Positions 1 through 9,362 are shown, numbered from the stretch's first letter. The stretch is DNA of 54,920 nt from an uncultured Francisella sp. (GCA_943914555.1 CALUCM010000008.1:1-54920); one strand, 5' to 3'. Numbers and translations: made by a program. Notes: generated by a model not told the origin, from the letters alone.

Positions 1-407
1 TTCTTGTTATGAGTAGTGGTTCTTTGATGCGTTGTCTGAGGTGTTGTGATTGATTTGACTCTTGCGTGTTGCGGCGCTGACTGATGTTTTGCCATTGTTT
101 TTGATTGTTTAGGTCTAGAATGCTTAGATCCTGATTTGCTAGAAGCAGTTTTGGTATGCTGCGGATGGTGAGCATGCTGAGAATGGTTGCTATGATGAGT
201 ATTATGAGTATTGGATGATTTTTTGGGTTTTGCCTTTGAAGAAGTTTTGTGTGCGACATGATGTTGATGAGATTTTGTTCCTTTATCTATTTTGATTAAT
301 TGCGGCTTGGCCATGGAAAAGGAGTGGATTGATGCTAGAAAGAAAACGCTGATCAATACTATTGATTCGATGGTTCGTCGTATAGCTGTTTGATTGTTAC
401 TACCCAT
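1..407 (-). CDS. Secreted His/Lys/Ser-rich protein, N-terminal part only
   Basis: The gene runs off the left edge, so only about the first 135 codons are visible. The ATG at 405-407 is preceded by AGAGG six bases upstream. Residues 1-12 are polar and basic, about 16-32 are hydrophobic and ending near SFSMAKP, which looks like a signal peptide or membrane anchor. The remainder is low-complexity and rich in His, Lys, Ser, Thr and Gln, with repeated HH, THH and HHP clusters and no acidic stretches. Such linkers often precede a cell-wall or metal-binding domain, but the domain itself lies outside the window, so no function is assigned. It lies downstream of the ATP synthase operon in the same direction, separated by 326 bases and a hairpin. 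Confidence 0.7.
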   Translation of the reverse strand, partial: MGSNNQTAIRRTIESIVLISVFFLASIHSFSMAKPQLIKIDKGTKSHQHHVAHKTSSKAKPKKSSNTHNTHHSNHSQHAHHPQHTKTASSKSGSKHSRPKQSKTMAKHQSAPQHARVKSITTPQTTHQRTTTHNK

Positions 408-534
408 GGCTGCCTCTCACCTGATATCAACACAATAAACCAGAACTATTACCGCTTTCTCCTGACTATTATCATTCTTTAAATTTAAAAAACCTATAGC
501 TAAGTGCTAAATATTCGGATTAAATTTTTCATCC

Positions 535-561
535 AAAACTCAGAACACTGAGTAGTTTTTT
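535..561. terminator. Hairpin terminator between atpC and the left-edge gene
   Basis: A perfect 6-bp stem (ACTCAG at 538-543, CTGAGT at 548-553) with loop AACA is followed on the plus strand by TTTTTT and flanked on the other side by AAA. It is the only convincing hairpin in the 326-base gap at 408-733 and could end the ATP synthase transcript, although the better T-tract is on the plus strand. The rest of the gap holds no gene that I can see, only AT-rich sequence and a weak 8-bp AT palindrome at 665-682. Confidence 0.4.
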
Positions 562-733
562 AATTATTCTTTAATTAACATATGGTTATGTGAAACTTCC
601 TTAGCACATCACGTGCTGTAAAAAAAAGACAAGATAGCTACTTTTTAGGTACTCCAAGACCTAATAAAGTAAAATTACTTTACCAAAAATCATGGTTAAA
701 CCACTGACAAGAATTGAGTATGCTGACAAGCAA

Positions 734-1165
734 TTAATTTTTTTGATGAAGTTTGATGTATTCTAGAGCTTTTAATTGAGCAATGGCAGCAGCCAAAGCG
801 GCCTCTGCCTTTACCTTGGCCTGGTGGCTATCACCCACATTTTTCAGCCACTCTTCAGCATTTTTCTTTGCTAAATCAGCACGTTCTTTATCTAAAGCTT
901 GTGAACGAATTGCTACATCAGAAAGTACAATCACTGAATCTTGCCTTACTTCCAGCAATCCCCCTGAAATAGCTAATAATTGTTCATCCTTACCATCTTG
1001 ACTTTGAATACGCAATACCCCAGGTTTAAGCAAACTCATAATGGGCGTATGTCCAGGGTAAATCCCTAACTCTCCCAACAAAGTGGGAACCACAATAAAA
1101 CTTGCTTGACCAGAATAAAGCTGTTCTTCATTACTCACCACTTCTAAATGCATTGTGCGACTCAT
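734..1165 (-). CDS. atpC: ATP synthase F1 subunit epsilon
   Basis: Central-stalk epsilon subunit of the F1Fo ATP synthase; it couples the gamma shaft to the c-ring and can inhibit ATP hydrolysis. The 143-residue protein has the usual N-terminal beta-sandwich, including the GELGIYPGHTP signature near residue 32, followed by a helical C-terminal hairpin. The chosen ATG at 1163-1165 has AGGAG seven bases upstream; a TTG one codon earlier is less likely. It is the last gene of the atp operon, 10 bases after atpD. Confidence 0.97.
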   Translation of the reverse strand: MSRTMHLEVVSNEEQLYSGQASFIVVPTLLGELGIYPGHTPIMSLLKPGVLRIQSQDGKDEQLLAISGGLLEVRQDSVIVLSDVAIRSQALDKERADLAKKNAEEWLKNVGDSHQAKVKAEAALAAAIAQLKALEYIKLHQKN

Positions 1166-1175
1166 CAAGCAGCTC

Positions 1176-2579
1176 CTAATTCAAGGTTTTAGCCTTCTCA
1201 ACAGCTTCTTCAATCCCCCCCACCATATAGAAGGCCTGTTCTGGTAAGTGATCGTATTCGCCATCTAAAATACCCTTAAACCCTGCAATAGTATCTTTTA
1301 ATGCCACATATTTTCCTGGGGAGCCAGTAAATACCTCCGCCACATGGAAAGGTTGTGACAAAAAGCGCTGGATTTTGCGCGCACGCATCACCACCAAGCG
1401 ATCATCCTCTGATAACTCATCCATACCTAAAATGGCAATGATATCTTGTAATTCTTCATATTTTTGCAACGTCATTTGTACCCGGCGTGCCACATCATAA
1501 TGCTCCTCTCCTAATACCAGTGGGTCAAGCTGTCTAGAAGTTGAATCTAAAGGATCAACCGCTGGATAAATCCCCAAAGAAGCAATATCACGACTTAATA
1601 CTACCGTGGCATCTAAATGCGCAAAAGTGGTAGCTGGAGAAGGATCAGTTAAGTCATCTGCTGGTACATAAACCGCTTGAATTGAAGTGATCGAGCCAAC
1701 TTGAGTGGAAGTGATCCGCTCTTGTAAACGCCCCATCTCTTCCGCTAAGGTCGGTTGATAACCCACTGCTGAAGGCATACGGCCTAATAAAGCAGATACT
1801 TCTGTCCCCGCAAGAGTGTAACGGTAAATGTTGTCAATAAAAAGCAATACATCACGGCCTTTACCATTGGCATCTTTTTCATCACGGAAATATTCAGCCA
1901 AAGTTAAACCTGTCAAAGCAACACGTAAGCGGTTTCCCGGTGGCTCATTCATCTGTCCATAAACCATCGCCACTTTATCTAATACATTTGACTCTTTCAT
2001 CTCATGAAAAAAATCGTTACCTTCACGGGTGCGCTCTCCCACACCAGTAAATACTGATAAACCACTGTGGGCCTTGGCAATATTATTGATAAGTTCCATC
2101 ATGTTGACTGTCTTACCAACACCGGCACCGCCAAACAAGCCGACTTTACCTCCCTTAGCAAAAGGGCATAATAAATCAATGACTTTAATTCCAGTTTCCA
2201 ATAATTCTGTAGTGCCAGATAACTCGTCAAATTGCGGAGCCTGCCTGTGAATGGCTCGTGTCTGCTGTGCATTAATTGGACCTGCTTCATCAACAGGCTC
2301 TCCTAACACATTCATAATGCGTCCTAAGGTCTCTGCTCCCACAGGAACTGTGATTGGTTTACCTGTATGTTCCACAAGCAAATCGCGCCTTAAACCATCA
2401 GAAGGTCCCATAGCAATAGTTCTCACCACACCATCACCCAACTGCTGCTGTACTTCTAAAGTTAAACCACTGTCTTTGACAACCAGCGCATCAAATACAT
2501 GGGGAATGGACTCTCTAGGAAATTCAACATCCACCACTGCTCCTACAATCTGTACTATCTTACCTTGGTTCATAACCAT
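1176..2579 (-). CDS. atpD: ATP synthase F1 subunit beta
   Basis: Catalytic beta subunit of F1, which makes ATP from ADP and phosphate in the alpha3-beta3 hexamer on the cytoplasmic side of the inner membrane. The Walker A motif GGAGVGKT lies near residue 150, the catalytic-loop GERTREGNDF follows, and Walker B LLFIDNIYRYTLAGTE is near 245. The IYRY form, where many families have IFRF, is familiar from betaproteobacteria. Length is normal at about 466 residues. The start is ambiguous: ATG at 2579 has AGGA four bases upstream, and an in-frame ATG at 2573 gives the family-like start MNQGKIVQ. Confidence 0.98.
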   Translation of the reverse strand: MVMNQGKIVQIVGAVVDVEFPRESIPHVFDALVVKDSGLTLEVQQQLGDGVVRTIAMGPSDGLRRDLLVEHTGKPITVPVGAETLGRIMNVLGEPVDEAGPINAQQTRAIHRQAPQFDELSGTTELLETGIKVIDLLCPFAKGGKVGLFGGAGVGKTVNMMELINNIAKAHSGLSVFTGVGERTREGNDFFHEMKESNVLDKVAMVYGQMNEPPGNRLRVALTGLTLAEYFRDEKDANGKGRDVLLFIDNIYRYTLAGTEVSALLGRMPSAVGYQPTLAEEMGRLQERITSTQVGSITSIQAVYVPADDLTDPSPATTFAHLDATVVLSRDIASLGIYPAVDPLDSTSRQLDPLVLGEEHYDVARRVQMTLQKYEELQDIIAILGMDELSEDDRLVVMRARKIQRFLSQPFHVAEVFTGSPGKYVALKDTIAGFKGILDGEYDHLPEQAFYMVGGIEEAVEKAKTLN

Positions 2580-2604
2580 CAATTCCTAAAATATTAATGT
2601 TTTA

Positions 2605-3495
2605 TCAAACAGCTGCTGCACCTGCGACAATCTCTGAAAGCTCAGTAGTAATCGCTGCTTGCCTCGATTTGTTGTACTGTAATTTCAGTAACTTAATAGC
2701 AGAACTGGCATTATCGGTGGCTGATTTCATCGCAACCATGCGCGCAGCCTGCTCAGAAGCAATATTGTCGCATACCGCTTGATAAATCACCGACTCCAAA
2801 TAACGTTCTATTAAAAAACCTAATACCTGCTGAGCACTTGGCTCAAAAATATAATCATGTTGATATTTAGATTGTTGATGCTGTGTCTCTTCATCTTTAC
2901 TATCAAGCACTTCTTGACCAACTGGTAAAAAAATTTCATCAACAGGTTTTTGCTTCATAGTATTGATAAACTTAGAGTACATCAGATGCACAATATCTAT
3001 TTCTTGCTGCTCATATTGATCAAATATCACCCGCTGAACACCCAACAGTTTCTCTAACTTAGGGCTATCTCCCAAATTTACTGCACTTGCTAGCACCGGT
3101 AGACCAACACGTTCACAGGCAGCTGCACCTTTACTACCCAAGCACACGATTTCCAAAGGAATATTTTGTTGCTGATAGACTTGGACTTGCGCAAAAAATA
3201 ATTTAAGAATGTTGGCATTTAAACCACCACATAAGCCCTTATCAGTAGTAATCAGCACAATACATGCCTTGCGAATGACTTCTCTTTTTTGAAGTAAAGC
3301 AGGTAGCTCATATGTTCTAGACAAGGCTAAATGGCGCATTACTCCTCGAATTTCTTCTGCATAAGGCCTCGCTTTCTTCATGCGCTCTTGGGTCTTGCGC
3401 ATTTTAGATGTTGACACCATCTGCATTGCTTTGGTGATTTTCTGAGTATTTTCAACACTGCGAATTTTGCTGACAATCTCTCTACCGACAGCCAT
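2605..3495 (-). CDS. atpG: ATP synthase F1 subunit gamma
   Basis: Rotor shaft of F1, turning inside the alpha3-beta3 ring. The N-terminal coiled-coil signature SVENTQKITKAMQMVSTSKM is present, as is the conserved segment LITTDKGLCGGLN around residue 82, and the C-terminal helix contains the MKSATDNAS motif. At 296 residues the length is normal. It lies between atpA, five bases upstream, and atpD, about 25 bases downstream, in the canonical order. Nothing unusual was seen. Confidence 0.98.
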   Translation of the reverse strand: MAVGREIVSKIRSVENTQKITKAMQMVSTSKMRKTQERMKKARPYAEEIRGVMRHLALSRTYELPALLQKREVIRKACIVLITTDKGLCGGLNANILKLFFAQVQVYQQQNIPLEIVCLGSKGAAACERVGLPVLASAVNLGDSPKLEKLLGVQRVIFDQYEQQEIDIVHLMYSKFINTMKQKPVDEIFLPVGQEVLDSKDEETQHQQSKYQHDYIFEPSAQQVLGFLIERYLESVIYQAVCDNIASEQAARMVAMKSATDNASSAIKLLKLQYNKSRQAAITTELSEIVAGAAAV

Positions 3496-3500
3496 ACGCC

Positions 3501-5075
3501 CTATTTCCCTTCACCGACTGAGGAATTCTCCTCAGGTTGAGCAAAAGATTGTCTAAAATCCTGCAACAACTGCTGTAATTTGGATTCTGCCTCGTCACTC
3601 ATAATTCCATTAACTGTTATGGTATTAATGAGACCAGGCTCGGAAGTTTCTACTAATTCTAAAAACTCTTTCTCTATGCGTAAAGCATCTTTTACCTCAA
3701 CGTTGTCATACAGATGAGCATTAATGGCCCATAAAGCAACCGCCATCTGCCCCACACTCAGCGTATGAAATTGCTTTTGCTTCATGAGCTCAGTAACAAT
3801 TTCTCCATGCCGCAATTGCTTACGTGTTGCTTCATCCAAATCCGAAGCAAACTGCGCAAACGCAGCTAATTCACGATATTGTGCCAAGGCTAAACGAATC
3901 CCGCCACCTAGCTTCTTGATAACCTTACTCTGCGCTGCTCCACCTACCCGAGACACCGAAATTCCAGCATTCAAGGCAGGACGAATCCCAGCATTAAACA
4001 AATCAGTTTCCAAAAAAATCTGACCATCTGTAATCGAAATCACGTTAGTAGGCACAAAAGCAGAAACATCTCCTGCTTGTGTTTCAATAATTGGTAATGC
4101 AGTTAGGGATCCAGTTTTTCCTGTCACACGACCTTCAGTCAACCGTGTAACTTCATCAGCATTAATACGGGCAGCACGCTCTAGTAAACGAGAATGTAAG
4201 TAAAAAATATCCCCAGGATATGCTTCTCGACCCGGGGGACGTCTTAACAATAAAGAAATTTGCCGATAGGCCACCGCCTGTTTGGAAAGATCATCATAAA
4301 TAATCAAAGCATCTTCACCATTGTCACGAAAATACTCGCCCATGGTACACCCTGAATAAGGCGCTATGTATTGTAAGGCTGCAGCCTCAGCTGCAGAAGC
4401 AGCAACAATAATGGTATGTGCCAAAGCCCCATGTTCCTCTAACTGTCTGACCACATTGGCAATCGAAGAAGCCTTTTGCGCCACCGCAACATAAATACAA
4501 ATCACCCCAGTGTCTTTTTGATTGACAATGGTGTCCAAAGCAACTGCTGTCTTACCTGTTTGCCGGTCGCCAATAATCAATTCACGTTGACCCCTACCAA
4601 TGGGTACCATAGAGTCAACTGCTTTAATGCCTGTCTGCAATGGTTGATCAACGGATTGACGCTGAATGACCCCTGGTGCAATTTTTTCAATTGGGGCTGA
4701 TTGCTTGGTGTTGATGGGCCCTTTGCCATCAATTGGTTCACCCAAGGCATTCACTACACGCCCCACTAACTCTCTTCCCACTGGGACTTCTAAAATGCGA
4801 CCAGTACAGGTAACTTCATCACCTTCACGAATATGTTCGTATTCTCCTAAGATCACAGCACCCACAGAATCTCTTTCCAGATTCATCGCCAAACCATAAG
4901 TGTTTTGAGGAAAAGCAATCATCTCTCCCAGCATAACATCAGATAGTCCATGTATACGCACGATACCATCAGTCACTGAAATGACTGTGCCTTTGGTGCG
5001 CACTTTATCATCAAGAGATAAATTCTCTATCCGTTCTTTGATCAATTGACTGATCTCTGCAGAATTTAGCTGCAT
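3501..5075 (-). CDS. atpA: ATP synthase F1 subunit alpha
   Basis: Non-catalytic nucleotide-binding alpha subunit of F1. Walker A GDRQTGKT is at residues 169-176, followed by the DDLSKQAVAYRQISLLLRRP segment and the ATP synthase alpha/beta signature PALNAGISVSRVGGAAQ. The protein has 524 residues, about ten longer than common homologs because of a short Gln/Glu/Ser-rich C-terminal tail. It starts ten bases after the end of atpH and sits in canonical operon order. Confidence 0.98.
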   Translation of the reverse strand: MQLNSAEISQLIKERIENLSLDDKVRTKGTVISVTDGIVRIHGLSDVMLGEMIAFPQNTYGLAMNLERDSVGAVILGEYEHIREGDEVTCTGRILEVPVGRELVGRVVNALGEPIDGKGPINTKQSAPIEKIAPGVIQRQSVDQPLQTGIKAVDSMVPIGRGQRELIIGDRQTGKTAVALDTIVNQKDTGVICIYVAVAQKASSIANVVRQLEEHGALAHTIIVAASAAEAAALQYIAPYSGCTMGEYFRDNGEDALIIYDDLSKQAVAYRQISLLLRRPPGREAYPGDIFYLHSRLLERAARINADEVTRLTEGRVTGKTGSLTALPIIETQAGDVSAFVPTNVISITDGQIFLETDLFNAGIRPALNAGISVSRVGGAAQSKVIKKLGGGIRLALAQYRELAAFAQFASDLDEATRKQLRHGEIVTELMKQKQFHTLSVGQMAVALWAINAHLYDNVEVKDALRIEKEFLELVETSEPGLINTITVNGIMSDEAESKLQQLLQDFRQSFAQPEENSSVGEGK

Positions 5076-5084
5076 TCAACTCTC

Positions 5085-5627
5085 CTAATGTGTCATTATC
5101 CGTTTGAGCGAGTTAAGCTCACCCTTCGCAGACATATCCAGAACCCGATCACCAAACTCTATTTTAAAGCCACCTATAAGTTCTCGATCTACTTTCACTT
5201 TTACTTGCAATTTGACCTGATAGCGTGCCTCTATTTCATCAACTATTTTGCTAAGCTCTTTATCTGAAAGTGCAAAAGCAGTAAACACCGTCGCATCTTC
5301 CACATGTTTTTCAGCCAATATCATATCCTGATAAGCTTGATGAATAAAAGACAATAACGTAAAACGCCGATTGCGACTTAATACAGCAAGAAAATTTTTC
5401 ACAAGCGGATGTAAATGCTGCTCTCCTGCTATATCCAAAATAATCGATAACTTATCTTGCCATGTAACTTCAGGCTCTTGAAGCAAACTGGACATTTGCT
5501 TATCTTTACTTATTTGAGCTAGCAAAGCTAACTCTCTTAACCAAATTTGAACTTCACCTTTTTCAGTTGCTAACTGATAAAGCGCTTTGGCATAAGGCCT
5601 AGCAATCGTCATCAATTCCACCGCCAT
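5085..5627 (-). CDS. atpH: ATP synthase F1 subunit delta
   Basis: Peripheral-stalk delta (OSCP-type) subunit that ties the top of F1 to the b-subunit stalk. The 180-residue protein begins with the family pattern ARPYAKALYQLA and ends with a domain containing DRELIGGFKIEFGDRVLDMS, the typical C-terminal signature. It follows atpF by three bases and precedes atpA by nine, which suggests translational coupling. Confidence 0.97.
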   Translation of the reverse strand: MAVELMTIARPYAKALYQLATEKGEVQIWLRELALLAQISKDKQMSSLLQEPEVTWQDKLSIILDIAGEQHLHPLVKNFLAVLSRNRRFTLLSFIHQAYQDMILAEKHVEDATVFTAFALSDKELSKIVDEIEARYQVKLQVKVKVDRELIGGFKIEFGDRVLDMSAKGELNSLKRIMTH

Positions 5628-5630
5628 GCT

Positions 5631-6101
5631 TTATAGCTCCCGTTTTAAGGAATTGAGAATATCCATGTGGTTATCAGCATTAATTTCCCGACGCAAAATC
5701 TTTTCTGCTCCCGCAATAGCAAGCTGTGCAACTTCTTCTCTGAGTTTCTCTCTTGCACGGCTTGTCGCTTGAGCAATTTCCAAACGAGCAGTTTCTAAGA
5801 TCTTATTAGCCTCTACTTGCGCCGCTTCTTTTGCCTGATTAGTGATCAATTGAGCTCTCTTATCAGCACTAGCAATCATTTGAGACACACGTTCACGTCC
5901 CTCATTTAAAGATTGAGCCACTTTTAGTTCTGCTTTTTCAAAATCACTCTTGCCGCGCTCTGCCGCAGCCAAACCTTCGGCTATCTTATCAGCACGCTGA
6001 TCCAAAGCTTGTGCAATTGGTGGCCACACATATTTCATGGTAAATAGCACCAAAAGACAAAAAACAACAATCTGCGCCAGTAAGGTTATATTTATATTCA
6101 C
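5631..6101 (-). CDS. atpF: ATP synthase Fo subunit b
   Basis: Membrane-anchored peripheral stalk of the ATP synthase. Residues 5-25 form one hydrophobic segment, followed by PIAQALDQRADKI and then a long, charged, alanine-rich helix that dimerises as a coiled coil and ends in the delta-binding region. The length of 156 residues matches the family. The gene lies between atpE and atpH in normal order. Confidence 0.97.
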   Translation of the reverse strand: MNINITLLAQIVVFCLLVLFTMKYVWPPIAQALDQRADKIAEGLAAAERGKSDFEKAELKVAQSLNEGRERVSQMIASADKRAQLITNQAKEAAQVEANKILETARLEIAQATSRAREKLREEVAQLAIAGAEKILRREINADNHMDILNSLKREL

Positions 6102-6156
6102 AATGTCACCTTTAATTTTGATGAACGACTAAACAGCAATGCGATCTTTCTTCTTG

Positions 6157-6384
6157 TTAACTGATTTTGAGGTAGTAAAGGAAGGAGAAACCCAAACTAA
6201 TAATGAACGCTGCATCAATAATCCCGGCAATTAAGAAAAACTTAATTTGCAAAGGTCCCATTAATTCTGGTTGACGTCCAGCTGCTTCCATGTAACGCGC
6301 ACCCAAAATACCGATACCGATAGCAGCACCCATTGCCGGTAAACCGATCATTAAACCACAAGCAATTGCGAGTAATCCACCCAT
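6157..6384 (-). CDS. atpE: ATP synthase Fo subunit c
   Basis: Proteolipid of the rotating c-ring. Two hydrophobic helices (about residues 3-25 and 48-72) flank the polar loop ARYMEAAGRQPEL. The proton-carrying carboxylate is the Asp in GIIDAAF of helix 2; the Gln and Glu-Ser ligands of sodium-dependent rings are not seen, so proton coupling is inferred. Length is 75 residues. An unusually good ribosome binding site, AAGGAG, lies upstream of the start, as is common for this gene because many c copies are needed per complex. Confidence 0.97.
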   Translation of the reverse strand: MGGLLAIACGLMIGLPAMGAAIGIGILGARYMEAAGRQPELMGPLQIKFFLIAGIIDAAFIISLGFSFLYYLKIS

Positions 6385-6427
6385 GTTGCAAACTCCTTAC
6401 AAAAATAAGCAAAAATCAAACTGTTCA

Positions 6428-7282
6428 TCAATGCGCATCATGCGCTTGACCAATATAAACAAAAGCTAAAATCATAAACAAATAAGCTTGTAGGGCGATA
6501 ATTAAAATATGAAAAATCGCCCAAGCTAAACCCAATATCACATGCAGCATAAAAAGAGAGCCATTGGCAAAAAAACCTCCTGATGATTCCCAAGCGCCCC
6601 CTAAAAGGGCAATTACCATAAATACAATTTCCCCTGCATAAAGATTTCCCCATAGCCGCATTCCATGAGAAAGGGTTTTTGATATATATTCAATGACATT
6701 CATTAAAAAGTTGGGAATAATCAGTAAAATATTTGAACCAAAAGGAGCAGATACTAATTCGTGGATCCATCCCTTAGCTCCTTTAATCTTGATACTATAG
6801 TAAAAACATAGCAACAAAACAGAAATAGCCAATGCCAAGGCTGTGTTAACATCTGCAGTGGGCACCACCCGCAAATGTGCTTGTGGATTCCTCTGCATCT
6901 CTTCCCATGCCCAAGGCAGTAAATCAACAGGAAGTAAATCCATGGCATTCATGAAAAAAATCCAAACAAACAATACCAAACCAAGGGGAGCTAACAGCTT
7001 TCTTGATTGCGCATTGTGAATCATTTCCTTACAGCTGCCATCAACAAATTCAAATAAAATCTCAACCGCAGCCTGAAAACGACCAGGCACACCAGGAGTA
7101 GTACGTTTAGCGGCTCGCCATAAGAAAAAACAAACCAAGGTGCCAATAAGAACAGTAAAAAATAAGGTATCTAAATTAGTAAAAGAAAAATCAATGAGTT
7201 TGGTTTGCTTAACAAGAGGTAGACTAAAATTAACCAAATGATGGTTAATATATTCATTTGGTGTCATCACTGCATTACTCAT
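6428..7282 (-). CDS. atpB: ATP synthase Fo subunit a
   Basis: Proton-channel subunit of Fo, in the inner membrane. The 284-residue protein has five to six hydrophobic segments. The helix with the essential arginine is recognisable as SHGMRLWGNLYAGE near residue 210, and the last helices contain LQAYLFMILAFVYIGQA. Its first codons overlap the end of atpI by eight bases, a sign of coupled translation. It is followed by atpE after a 43-base gap. Confidence 0.97.
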   Translation of the reverse strand: MSNAVMTPNEYINHHLVNFSLPLVKQTKLIDFSFTNLDTLFFTVLIGTLVCFFLWRAAKRTTPGVPGRFQAAVEILFEFVDGSCKEMIHNAQSRKLLAPLGLVLFVWIFFMNAMDLLPVDLLPWAWEEMQRNPQAHLRVVPTADVNTALALAISVLLLCFYYSIKIKGAKGWIHELVSAPFGSNILLIIPNFLMNVIEYISKTLSHGMRLWGNLYAGEIVFMVIALLGGAWESSGGFFANGSLFMLHVILGLAWAIFHILIIALQAYLFMILAFVYIGQAHDAH

Positions 7283-7655
7283 GGCAAAACTTCTCTAAAA
7301 TCAAAAAACCAGCCGCTTGAATGATTAACGCGATTAACAAACCAGCCAGATAAAATATCCAGGCCACCTTAGCATATAAAAAATAACTCATTACCATCAG
7401 GACAACAATTAATAGTACTCGGTTGGCTTCTATAAACAGTGAAAAAAGCGGTGCCGCTTGAAACAACCTGTTTAAGCTAACCATCAAATAATAACCGGCC
7501 AAACTTGGTAATAAATAATTCAAAGCCCCAGCTAATATGAGCGCCGCTTTGTACACCCCCCCAATTTGCCACACAATAAGCACAATAAGTAGAATTACTA
7601 ACAGCTGAACCCCAGCCACCTTTCTCATACCAATTCTGTAGCGAAAGCGGCTCAT
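7275..7655 (-). CDS. atpI: ATP synthase assembly protein I
   Basis: Small membrane protein that heads the atp operon and is thought to help assemble the c-ring. It has 126 residues and four hydrophobic segments (about 12-32, 35-55, 72-90 and 98-118). AtpI is poorly conserved, so the call rests on size, topology and position directly before atpB. An in-frame ATG at codon 10 (MRKVAGVQ) is an alternative start. Only 37 bases separate it from parB, so the atp genes may be reached by read-through from the parAB transcript. Confidence 0.88.
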   Translation of the reverse strand: MSRFRYRIGMRKVAGVQLLVILLIVLIVWQIGGVYKAALILAGALNYLLPSLAGYYLMVSLNRLFQAAPLFSLFIEANRVLLIVVLMVMSYFLYAKVAWIFYLAGLLIALIIQAAGFLILEKFCHE

Positions 7656-7692
7656 TATAGGGGCATTTCGCCTTTACCGTCAATATAAAATC

Positions 7693-8559
7693 TCATCGAA
7701 TTGACTGTGTTAATTGAAAGGCTTCACATAAGCGCACACCGACTGCTTCCACTTCAGTCATTGAATCAAGATGCATGCTCAACACAAAAGTCCCTTGCTG
7801 CTCTTCTCTAATTTTTATACGCAAACCCGTAGCGTGGCTGATATCTTTGGCTAATTGCGCCCAAGCCTGTTTTTTTTGATTCTTATGTGCAGCTTTGGTT
7901 TTTCCCAGACTGGCAATTTTATGCTCTATATCTCTTACTGACCATCCACCTGCTATAGCTGCTTTAGCTAATTTCAACTGACCTTTTAACGGCAAAGTCA
8001 AAAGCGCTCTACCATGACCCACACTCAAGCGATAATCAGCAAGATAATCTTTAATTTCTTTTGGCAAACTAAGTAAACGCATGCTATTAGTCACACTACT
8101 ACGTGAGCGCCCAATGACTTGAGCAATCTTCTCATGAGTTAAGCCAAACTCTTCGCGCAAACGTTCAAATCCTTGAGCTTCTTCAATAGGGTTTAGTTCT
8201 TCACGCTGAATATTTTCAATTAATCCTAACGCCAGGGCACTTTCATCGCTAATATCACGTACAATAGCAGGAAGCTCCTTTAACCCGGCCTGTATACTCG
8301 CCCGATAGCGCCGCTCCCCGGCCACAATCTCATAATGCCCTTTTTGATTTTCGCGTACCAAAATAGGTTGAATAACGCCGTGATTTTTAATGGAATCAGC
8401 AAGCTCCAATAATTCCTCTTCTTTCATTTCTTGCCTAGGTTGATAACGTCCAGGAATAAGCTTATTAATTGGTAAAAGTTGTATCGCTACCGTTTGCTTG
8501 TCTAGCGCAATGGCATCTCCCAATAATGCTTCCAGTCCGCGTCCCAATCTTTTTTTCAT
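7693..8559 (-). CDS. parB: Chromosome partitioning protein ParB (CTPase/parS-binding)
   Basis: Centromere-binding protein that loads on parS sites, slides as a CTP-dependent clamp and works with ParA to segregate replicated origins. The N-terminal KKRLGRGLEALLG segment is typical of chromosomal ParB. The nucleotide-binding motifs GERRYRAS and ENIQREELNP follow at about residues 85-120, then a helix-turn-helix (THEKIAQVIGRSRSSVTN) and a short C-terminal dimerisation domain. The 288-residue length is normal. It starts one base after parA ends. I saw no good parS site in the window. Confidence 0.97.
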   Translation of the reverse strand: MKKRLGRGLEALLGDAIALDKQTVAIQLLPINKLIPGRYQPRQEMKEEELLELADSIKNHGVIQPILVRENQKGHYEIVAGERRYRASIQAGLKELPAIVRDISDESALALGLIENIQREELNPIEEAQGFERLREEFGLTHEKIAQVIGRSRSSVTNSMRLLSLPKEIKDYLADYRLSVGHGRALLTLPLKGQLKLAKAAIAGGWSVRDIEHKIASLGKTKAAHKNQKKQAWAQLAKDISHATGLRIKIREEQQGTFVLSMHLDSMTEVEAVGVRLCEAFQLTQSIR

Positions 8560-8560
8560 C

Positions 8561-9355
8561 TTATCCCGCCTTATTCAGTTTCTTAATTTTCTTATGCAAT
8601 TCTTTGGCCAATAATAAATAACTTTTGGCACCTTTTGAATATTTGTCATAAGCCATAATCGGCAACCCATGACTGGGAGCCTCAGCCAATTTCACTGCAC
8701 GTGGAATAATGGTCTTGAATAAATCATCTTTAAAATAATATTCAAGCTGAGCTGATACTTCTTTTGATAGATTACTGCGATTATCATAAAGTGTTCTGAC
8801 CACGCCAATAATCATCAACCTATGATTAATCCCGCTGGTTTTGATTGTTTTGATAGTCTCAACCAAATCCGAAATACCCTCTAAGGCGTAATATTCACAC
8901 TGAATTGGAACCAAGACATAATCAGCAGCCACAAGCCCATTAATAGTTAATAAGGTAAGTGTGGGTGGGGAATCTATAAATATATAATCATAACGATCTT
9001 GTATTAAACGCAATGCCTCTTTAAGTTTACTTTCCCGAGCATTTTGTTTCACAAGCTCCACTTCCGCTCCCACCAGGCGATTATTTGCTCCTAACACATC
9101 AAAACCACCTGATTTTGAACGAACTATCGCTTGATCAAGCAAAGCAGCCGATGCATCAAAAAGCGCTTCATATGTTCCAAGCGACAAATCTCTTTTTTCT
9201 ACACCACTACCAGTTGTAGCATTGCCCTGTGGATCTAAATCAACCAGTAGTACGCCCTTGCCATTTCTCGCCAAAGCTGCTGATAAGTTAACTGCAGTAG
9301 TGGTCTTACCAACCCCTCCCTTTTGATTGGCAATAGTAATAATTCTCGCCCCCAT
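8561..9355 (-). CDS. parA: Chromosome partitioning ATPase ParA
   Basis: Deviant Walker ATPase that forms a nucleoid-bound gradient and moves ParB-parS complexes. The motif KGGVGKTT is at residues 12-19 with the signature lysine, the A' box DLDPQGNATTG follows near 40, and Walker B FIDSPPTLTLLT lies near 125. The 264-residue size marks it as a chromosomal Soj-type protein without the extra N-terminal helix-turn-helix of many plasmid ParAs. It sits between rsmG and parB in the conserved near-origin order. Confidence 0.97.
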   Translation of the reverse strand: MGARIITIANQKGGVGKTTTAVNLSAALARNGKGVLLVDLDPQGNATTGSGVEKRDLSLGTYEALFDASAALLDQAIVRSKSGGFDVLGANNRLVGAEVELVKQNARESKLKEALRLIQDRYDYIFIDSPPTLTLLTINGLVAADYVLVPIQCEYYALEGISDLVETIKTIKTSGINHRLMIIGVVRTLYDNRSNLSKEVSAQLEYYFKDDLFKTIIPRAVKLAEAPSHGLPIMAYDKYSKGAKSYLLLAKELHKKIKKLNKAG

Positions 9356-9362
9356 TACTTAA

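Noticed and set aside
603..618. CACGTG palindrome considered as a parS site near the parAB/atp block
   Set aside because: Only the central seven bases match TGTTTCACGTGAAACA; the arms do not. It also has no terminator-type T-tract.
2251..2589. A 112-codon plus-strand frame antisense to atpD, and similar long antisense frames over atpA, ptsI and ilvB
   Set aside because: They are shadows of well-conserved genes in the opposite strand, without ribosome binding sites or family signatures.
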